Source: Monoraphidium neglectum (lineage: Eukaryota; Chlorophyta; Chlorophyceae; Sphaeropleales; Selenastraceae). Taken from it: a stretch of 39,131 nucleotides of DNA. The position numbers and the translations under genes were made by a program. Location of the stretch: the NCBI RefSeq assembly GCF_000611645.1, contig NW_014013586.1:9896-49026 (forward strand), given 5' to 3'. The notes under the pieces are model-generated. The model made no database searches and had not been told where the DNA came from. It saw only the letters and a list, made by a program, of their open reading frames with translations. Position 1 is the first letter of the stretch. Each line of letters starts with the position of its first letter. Below are positions 32,189 to 39,131 of this stretch, piece after piece.

Positions 32189-33713
32189 ACTGCATCACAA
32201 GTCGCAGATCATCGAATCTTGGACACCATGGACGTGCTACCGCTGATGTTATAGTTTGGATGCAATCCCTACAAGCCTCACAACTACGGTACGTGGCTGC
32301 ACAGCAGCACCCGAGATGCCGCCAGGCGTTGGAAGCTTGGATTTGGTGTAGGCGGGAATGCTTGCGCTCTGCTGTGGACTGCCGCCTCCGAGCCAGCCAT
32401 TCCTGCTTGTTGGGTGCTGCGTATGGCAGTCGCGGCCTACCCGAGGAATCAGGGCCTGGGTCTCTGCCACCTGGCCGCACGCGGCGCCTTGACAAGGTCG
32501 GCGTCTGTGAGGCGCATTGCAGTCGCCACCCTTGCGGCAGAGACGCGTGCAATGAGGCTGGCCAGGCAGGTGGCACAGCTCTGCACACTGATATCTGGCA
32601 TGCCAGTTGAGAAACCAGCACTCATTTGCTCGCCTGGCCGGTGCATCGGACTCGGGTGGAGCCGCGGTACCGCTCAGCAACAAACACGGCAGCAATCATG
32701 AGGGGCAATGGCAATCGCATGACATGGCAGTGGCAAATGAGGGGCAGCAATCGCGCGAAGATTGTTGCCATGGCTGATTAATGATCGTGGCCACCGTCGT
32801 TAGACGATGTTCGTGCGGCTGAGACGCTCGCCGTTGCTTGCAGCAGCTCCTTTTGTCGCCGCCTTTCCTTGAAAAGCTGCAGGCCGTGCGTTGTTGATCA
32901 GCCGTGCCATCCCGAAACAAAGCGGCGCATTGATTTTGTGATAGTGTGTTGTGCACACAACTTCAGAAGTGTCTATAGCCAGAGCAGGCACTGGCTCCTG
33001 CTGGTGTGCCTGCCTGGGGTGCCGATGTGGGGTGCCGATGCCTTCTCAGACCTTGCCAAACGCTCGCACGCGCCCCAAAAACCTATATGCGCCCCCCATC
33101 GGCCCCCCGCACGCCCCGCCGCCGGCTCTGACTGACACCCCCCCCCCCGGCCCCCGCCGTCCGAAATACGTTGCGGGTCAAGCAGTCAACCCTCGGTGCA
33201 TGCGCATGCAAGGTCTTTTGCCAGGCATCCGGACCATGATAGCTTGTGACAGGAGGTAATTTATATGTTGTAACCCACGTTCTTGAAGTTCCTTCAAGAA
33301 CGTGGCTCACGTACAGCGCTGCGTCACTGCCTGCTGTCTGGCACACCGGCCAACACCCAGTGACCCAGAACGCGATCTGGAAACCACCCAGCTACCCTCA
33401 ATTGCACTGTCTCTTTGTATTCCCTGCTCCTCAGCCGAACTATCGCTGTCACGTTGGCGTTTGTGCGCTCCGGGCCCCGCCCAACATGCAGACTCGTGCG
33501 CTCTCCGGGAGGTGCGAATTAGACAGCGACAAGTACTTGCACTAGGGTGTATTGTCACGTCTGGCTGAGCAATGGGGCACGGCAGATGCACCCAACGTTT
33601 GCGTGTGCGTGCGTGCGTTGCGCACTTGAGCTGCTGCACGCGCTCGAGGGCAAAAGCGACGCAGCTGTCCAGAGCAGGGGCCTTGACATTGCATAATCAC
33701 ATGCGCGCCGCAG
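32189..33713. other. Region between divergent TCAIM-like and CbbY-like genes
   Basis: This region should contain both promoters and the missing first exon of the CbbY-like gene. Two exon-like minus frames occur. One is at 32594-32471, between acceptor CATGCCAG and donor GCCAG|GTGGCA, and reads SVQSCATCLASLIARVSAAR. The other ends at 32249 with PRTVVVRLVGIASKL and a stop. They do not belong to a named family. A C-run lies near 33137-33148 and a strong hairpin is listed separately. Confidence 0.35.
33275..33305. promoter_or_regulatory. Perfect 14-base hairpin with heat-shock-element-like spacing
   Basis: CCACGTTCTTGAAG (33275-33288) and CTTCAAGAACGTGG (33292-33305) are exact reverse complements around a 3-base loop. 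Each arm contains TTCnnGAA, the inverted pair recognised by heat shock factor. It lies about 410 bases upstream of the first recognised CbbY-like exon. Whether it works as DNA (operator) or RNA (hairpin) is not known. Confidence 0.6.
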
Positions 33714-36167
33714 GCCCTCGGCCGCCCGCGCCTCCTGCCGCCCGTTCTCCGCCTCCCGCAATGGCCCGGCCCCGCGTGCCGGCGTGCTCGCGGCAGCGGG
33801 GCCCTCTGCCGCGCCACTGCCAGAGGCGCTGCTGTTTGACTGCGACGGGGTCATCGTTGATACAGAGAAGGACGGCCACAGGGTGTCCTTCAACGAGGCC
33901 TTCAAGCGCAAGGGTTCGTGCGGCTGCCTGGACGGTTGGGTCGGGCGGCCTGGAGGGTGCACGATCCTGGACAGTTGTGGGCGCGGTGGATAGCCGCAGC
34001 TGGTGGGGCTGCTGTGCTGATGGATTGGTTTAAGGATTGCACCGAGTGCCACGGCTGTTCCTGCACCTTCTCCTTCTGCTGCTGCTGCTGCTGCTGTATC
34101 CTCCGCCAAATTTCTAGGCGGCAGGTCAAGCGCCTATGCAGCGCGCACAGTTGCGCGTGCTTCACTCGAAGCCCTATCATCACCCAGACGCGGCGGTGTC
34201 GAATGACCTGTTTGTGCTCCTGTCCGCCGGCCGCTGGCGGTTGCGCGTCCAGGCCTTGACCATGATTGGGGTGTTGAGCTGTACGGGGAGCTGCTGGAGA
34301 TCGGCGGCGGCAAGGAGCGCATGACAAAGTACTTCAAGGTGAGGTTGGGCTGGGGTGGGAGGAGCTTGAAGGCATGATTGAGGCAGTGCATGTGTATGTT
34401 CTTGTTGAGAGTTCACGGGAGATGACGCGGCGGCCAGGGATGCAGGTCAACAGCAATGGTTGCGTGTGCGTCATCGGGCAAGCCAGGATGAGCGTGCGTG
34501 CATAAGCCCACAACAGACGCACACGCACGCATCTGTCCGACCGCATCAAATTGGCATGTGACTGTGTGCGAGACGGGGAGGGCGGGTGTTGAAGTGTGCA
34601 TTTGCAAGAGGGCGTGCGTATTTGGGTGGGTTTGGGTGGGTACGTGCGTCCACGTTGTGTGCGCTTGCCGAAAGCATGCGACCAGATGCAAGCACAGCGT
34701 CACATGCCAGCGCCGCCCAGGCACCATCCCGGGCGCGTGCCCCCCCGCAGCTCCCAAACACGCCCCAACCATCCCCTCCCCCACCAGCCGACCCCGCCTC
34801 CCTCTCCGCACACAACACTTGCGCACGCGACCCCTCCCCTCCTCACGCCAGGACGTCGCCGACCGCGAGCCCTTCCGCACCACGACAGACCCCGCTGCCC
34901 AGCAGGAGCTGGTGAAGGGCCTCCACCTGCTGAAGACCGACCTGTTCATGGACCTCGTGGAGGCGGGCAGCATGCCGCTGCGGCCGGGGGTGGCGCGGCT
35001 GGTCAAGGAGGCGGTCGCGGCCGGTAGGGGAGTCAGTCACCGGAGGGGCGGTTCTGAGTGCAGAGGAGTGGTCTGCAGGGGGGTTCCAGGGGCTTGTTGG
35101 AGGGGTTACAGGGGGTGAGCGTGCCTCGGTGTTGAGGTAGACGCAGGTTGAGGACTCAGAGTCGGGCGGCGGGGACTAGCGAATGGGTTTGAGGGTACAG
35201 GTTTGGATGTGAACGTGCGTGCATTCGCGTGCGCCCCCGCTCGCTCGACCCCCAGGCGTCCCCGTGGCGGTGTGCTCCACCAGCAATGAGCGGGCCGTGA
35301 GCACCATCGTGCGCGTGATGCTCGGGGAGGACGTGGCCAAGGTGGGGGTTGGGGTGTGGGTGGGGATGGAGGGGCGCGCAGCCCCGGAGTACTGGGGTAG
35401 AGCCGCCGGATTGAAGGGCTTTCGATGCTGCTGCGCTTGCCAGGACCAGCAGCAGACAACTCGCGCTGCGCAGCCCCCGGGCACCACCCTGCTTGGCGAC
35501 AGCCACCAGGCGCCTCAGGCCCCCAGCGCCGTGTGTGAATGCTGCCCTGCCATATCATGCCTAGCTGGCTTCATGACACCAACTTGTGCAACACAATTGG
35601 GCTTACCGGGCACTTGCAATCCAGGTGATGCGTGTGTTTGCGGGGGACGTGGTGCCCAAGAAGAAGCCTGATCCGGCCATCTACCTGCTGGCGGCGAAGG
35701 AGCTGGGGGTGTCCCCCGCCAGGTGTGCTGCTTGGGGCCCCTGGTGCAGGGGTAGCCTTAGGTTTGCGCCGACCACTGCCTGTTCATAGGCCTCAAAGCG
35801 GCCATGTTGGCAACAAGCCAATCCCCAACCACAGGTTTGTGTGTGAATCACCTCCCGCCCCTCACACAACCTCCCAGTCAAGGGCGTCAACATAGCCGAA
35901 GCACCTCTCACACATCCTCAAAAGCACCCGTGCACGCCTTCCCCCCAAACCATGTGCAGGTGTGTTGTGGTCGAGGATAGCCGCATCGGCCTCAGGGCCG
36001 CCAAGTCGGCTGGCATGACCTGCATCGTCACAAAGTCCTCCTACACGCAGAACGAGGACTTCACCGGCGCCGACGCGGTGTTTGACTCGCTGGACGCCGG
36101 GGAGGTGACGCTGGCCAAGCTGTCGGAGCTGGCTGCGGCCGCGACGGCCGCCAACGCGGCTGCGTGA
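33714..36167 (+). CDS. CBBY: CbbY-type HAD phosphatase, xylulose-1,5-bisphosphatase-like (first exon missing)
   Basis: HAD-family phosphatase matching the plastid CbbY of plants (At3g48420 type), which dephosphorylates xylulose-1,5-bisphosphate, a misfire product that inhibits Rubisco. Exons: 33714-33913, 34253-34338, 34852-35023, 35256-35341, 35625-35722, 35960-36167, with consistent phases. Motif I is LLFDCDGVIVDTEKDGHR (nucleophile Asp and acid Asp). The cap has WGVELYGELLEIGGGKERMT and LRPGVARLVKEA. Motif II is VAVCSTSNERAVS, motif III Lys is in VVPKKKPDPAIYLLA, and motif IV is VVVEDSRIGLRAAKSAGM. The tail KSSYTQNEDFTGADAVFD is also typical. Before motif I, ASCRPFSASRNGPAPRAG looks like a transit peptide. 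The frame has a stop at 33694-33696, and the acceptor at 33712-33713 implies an upstream exon supplying the ATG. A candidate is ATG 33572 with a donor near 33610, which keeps phase. Confidence 0.9.
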
Positions 36168-36705
36168 CGGGTGGCTTGAGTGTGCATGTGTTCATGGGGG
36201 TGGGGTGCTCGACAGGTCACATGAGATTTGTGGCCTACTTGCTTGGCCAAATCAACGCTCTGGTTCAGGGCTTGGCAGTATTGCCGGCTGAGGGGTGCTG
36301 AGACTGTATGCTGGGCACCTGTCCGCCACGCTCGTCTCATCTGCACTGCACACTTACCTGGCTCTGGCGGCTGCCGGATCGCTCTTTAGGGGGGTGCATA
36401 GCTGTGCCAGCTGTGCCATTCTGAGCAAATGTCGCTCAGACCCTGGCGTGGTGTGAGTGCTGCTGCGGTCCTGCGTTTTACGCCCCTTATTTGTGCTGTG
36501 TCTGTTGTTTGGTGTTCTACAGAGGTCTCGAGCCCGTCTTTAGGCCGATTTTACAGCCGTGAGAGGTACTTGAGGGTTACAAATTCTGTTTCTTGTCTGC
36601 GGTGGTTGGCTGCTCTGTGTACTGCTGCCTGCTGAGGGCCAGGAAAGAAGGCGTCACAACAAGCAGCAAACTTCAAGTAGTACGCCATAAAGCCGAAGCG
36701 TTACA
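36168..36705. other. Convergent 3' flanks of CbbY-like and coiled-coil genes
   Basis: No gene is seen. Minus-strand TGTAA motifs occur at 36705-36701, 36581-36577 and 36555-36551, all usable by the coiled-coil gene. No plus-strand TGTAA was found for the CbbY-like gene. Confidence 0.5.
36701..36705 (-). promoter_or_regulatory. TGTAA directly after the coiled-coil gene stop codon
   Basis: The minus strand reads TGA immediately followed by TGTAA. If used, the 3' UTR would be only some 15-25 bases; two further TGTAA copies lie 120-150 bases downstream. Confidence 0.45.
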
Positions 36706-39131
36706 TCAGCCAAACCAGTGCTGCTGATGATCTCCTGGTAGCGCCAGCCCCGGCCCCTCGCCCGCCTCCCCTCCATCACCTGCCGCCTCCGCCGCGCGCA
36801 ACGCACCAGCAAGCCGCTGCTGCTTCAGCGTTATCAGCTGCACCGCCGCCATTGCGGCCTCGACCTCGCGCCTCGCCTCGGCCCGCGCCGCCTCCGCCTC
36901 CCACTGCGCGCGCTCTGCAGCCGCCGCCATCTCGTGGCGCTGAGTCAGCACCTCGGCCTGGAGCCTGCCGCACTGCGCGGCGCGGTCGTCGAGCGCCGAG
37001 GCGGCGGCGGAAGCCGCGGCGCGCGCCTCGCGGGCGGCGGCCTCTGCGGCGGCGGTGGCGCTCTTCTGCTCGCGCAGCGCCCTGCAGTGGCGGCCACGGG
37101 GAGGGCAGTGGTTTGATGGTCGTGCCCTCAACAGCTGAGCTTGATTGGCATTCCTGGCAGCTCAAAATACCTGCCACCAAAAATTTACTCAGACCCTCTG
37201 CTACAGCTGAGCGTGCTGCAGTGTGACGCCTCTTCAGGTGCGTTCCCGGTGCAATCCCAGTTCCCAGTGCCAGCACACAACTTCTGTGGTGCCCACCTGT
37301 GCAGCTGCTCCAGCTCAGCCTGCAGCGCAGCTGCCTGCCGGCGGTACGCCTCTGCCTGCACGCGCTGCAGCGCAGCGCCCGCCTCGCCACCCTGGTCCCT
37401 GCCGCCCTCAGCGCCGCCGCCGCCCACACCAGTGGCCCTGCTAGGCGCCGCTGCGCTGGCCCTGAGGGCGGCGCCGTCTAAACTGACATTACCGAGCGCC
37501 GCCCCGCCACCAGAGGGCGGAAGGCATGGGCCCCCACCCTGTTCCGGTGCTGCTGCTGTCGCTGCTGTTGCTGCCTCCGGACCATGCGAATGGCTCCCCA
37601 AAACGGCCGCCAGCCGCGCGGCCAGGTGCCCCCGCTGCGCCTCCAGCTCGGACACCGCGTCCAGCAGCCGCCGCCGCTGCTGGTCCCCCGCGCGCCGGGC
37701 CTCCAGCTCCGCCCCCGCCCTCTCTGCCGCCATGCGCTCAATCAAGGCGTCCCGCTCCGCCTGCCACCTGCCCTTCGCCTCCTCGAGCTGCCGCCGCCCC
37801 TCCAGCCGGGCGTCCAGCACCGCCGCAGCCCTCGCCTGCTCCCCCGCCTCGGCGGCACGCGCGGCGTCCGCCGCGGCAACCCGCGCAGCCTCCGCGGCGC
37901 CGCGCGTGGCGTCGTCCAATGCGAGGGAGAGCTGTGCCGCGCGCTGCTGCAGCGCCTGCGCGCGCGCGTCCGCGCTGGCGGCCTGGTCGCGCAGCCTGCG
38001 GGGCGGGGGTTGACGCGGGGCGCTGTGGTTGTGCGGAGCAACGAATTGCGCCGCGCGGCGGCGCTGCACTGCGCTTGGCTTGCACCACCGCCACTGCAGC
38101 AACCTCTTGGTTTTCATGCGTCTGCGGCTTCACGCAACCACAGCATCGGCCCACCTGCTGCCCCACTCCTGGTCGGCCTGCTGCTGCCGAGCGTCCGCCT
38201 CCCGCTGCACCTCGTCCACCCGCCGCCGCGCCTCCGCCGTCGCCGCCTCTGCCGCCCCCGCCGCCGCCTCGGCCGCGCCCGCCCTCGCCGCCGCATCGGC
38301 GGCCCGCGCCTCGGACTCCTGCAGCCGCGCCTGCAGCGCCTCTTCCCGCTCGCGGGCCGCCTCCAGCAACGAGCTGCTGACAGCCTCCGCCGCCAGGCGG
38401 TCCGCCGCTGCGTCGGAAGCCCGCAGCCGCCACGCCTCCTTGCCAGAGGCGTCCGCCGCCGCCAGCTTCCGGCCGGCATCTTCCAGCAGGCCCTGCATCT
38501 GCTGCGCTTGCTGCTGGGCGGCCTTGAGCTCTAAGACCAATTTCTGCTCCCTTACACGGGTGTCCTCATCTCTCAAAGCCCCCTGCAGCAACAGCTGCTG
38601 CAGCGCCACAGCCGCGGCCGCCACAGCCGCCTGCGTGAGCGGCTGCGCCACCGCTTCCTGCGGCGCCTTGCTGGCTTCGATGGCGGCCGCCGCGGCCGCC
38701 GCGTCGGTGGCGCCGGCGGCGTCTGTTGCTTCGCTTGTGGTAGCGGCCGTGCCAAGGCTTGCCTGCTTCAGGAGCGGCCTCAAGACCTCCGCTGCTGCCT
38801 GAGCCTCGATCGCATCCCTGCAGATGAAGGGCCAAGAACAAACTCAATTAGAAGGGGTAGGCTGCTTGCAGCACACACAAGCAACCACGATCTTGATACA
38901 CACGCTTGCTGCAGATCAACACACTGGTGACTGGGTCAGAGACAGCCGAGGTGCGCTGCACCTCGCCGCTGATGCGACTGCGCCCGCCCATCCCCGTCAG
39001 TGCGTCCCGCTTGGCGTCCCGTCACCTGGCAGCCAGCTCGGCCCTGGCCATCTTGAGCTGCTCGCCCAGCCGCAGGGTTGCCTGCGCCTGGTCTGCCAAC
39101 CGCTCAGCGTGCCTGCGGGCTGGATCGGGGG
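36706..39131 (-). CDS. Ala/Glu/Arg-rich coiled-coil protein, 5' end outside window
   Basis: Partial gene; exons on minus within the window are 39131-39026 (cut by the edge), 38817-38155, 37995-37297 and 37081-36706. Every junction is phase 2 with AG|GT-type ends, giving about 613 codons. Almost the whole length has heptad-like patterning rich in Ala, Glu, Gln and Arg (for example EQLKMARAELAAR, LLEAAREREEALQARLQESE, LEEAKGRWQAERDALIERMA). A Gly/Pro/Ser-rich break without heptads falls in the second half of the third listed exon (about 37400-37560). The C-terminal part contains VQLITLKQQRLAGALRAAEA before a short Gly-rich tail. No catalytic domain or membrane helix is visible. A long-coiled-coil structural protein (golgin, centrosomal or flagellar type) is possible, but composition alone cannot decide. 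The three exact phases make the model reliable. Confidence 0.75.

Noticed and set aside
36852..38802. Long plus-strand frames across the right end (for example 37141-38013, 37526-38380, 38029-38802)
   Set aside because: They are antisense shadows of the GC-rich coiled-coil exons on the minus strand, whose four segments join with exact phase.

Overview
The window is nuclear DNA of a green alga (Chlorophyta; core chlorophytes of the Chlorella/Chlamydomonas kind fit best, no species is claimed). The reasons are GC-rich genes cut into many short exons with GT-AG introns, UGUAA poly(A) signals behind several genes, Ala-, Gln- and Ser-rich runs in proteins, and plastid proteins such as an HCF164-type thioredoxin and a CbbY-type phosphatase. 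I saw no bacterial operon, CRISPR array, tRNA, rRNA or transposon. Gene models were built by joining reading frames at splice sites and checking that intron phases agree from exon to exon.

Layout, left to right. 353-4629 (+): Tas-like aldo/keto reductase, 13 exons, 389 aa. 5230-5703 (+): Gln-rich protein of unknown function. 7134-8869 (-): SEH1 nucleoporin, 5 exons, 338 aa. 9270-10677 (-): poorly resolved hypothetical gene. 10906-14781 (+): MATE efflux transporter, 9 exons, 580 aa. 16895-21816 (+): organelle-type MscS-like mechanosensitive channel, 10 exons, 825 aa. 24072-25190 (-): small secreted protein with a C-terminal domain that I otherwise associate with actinobacterial secreted proteins, 3 exons, 193 aa. 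About 26299-27812 (+): HCF164-like thioredoxin. 28415-32188 (-): TCAIM-like (DUF4460/DUF4461) J-domain-related protein. About 33714-36167 (+): CbbY-type HAD phosphatase. 36706 to the right edge (-): long Ala-rich coiled-coil protein, 5' end outside the window.

The genes do not form a pathway. Several look organelle-directed (reductase, MscS channel, HCF164, CbbY, probably TCAIM), but each has its own spacing and promoter region. HCF164 helps cytochrome b6f assembly, and CbbY removes the Rubisco inhibitor xylulose-1,5-bisphosphate. SEH1 is a nuclear pore and SEA/GATOR coat component.

Long gaps (4.7-5.2, 5.7-7.1, 14.8-16.9, 21.8-24.1, 25.2-26.3 and 32.2-33.7 kb) hold no gene I can name. They do contain isolated exon-like frames, short tandem repeats and two perfect inverted repeats. 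Long CA/TG tracts sit inside introns of three different genes. The observation most worth following is the secreted protein with the bacterial-looking domain at 24072-25190.
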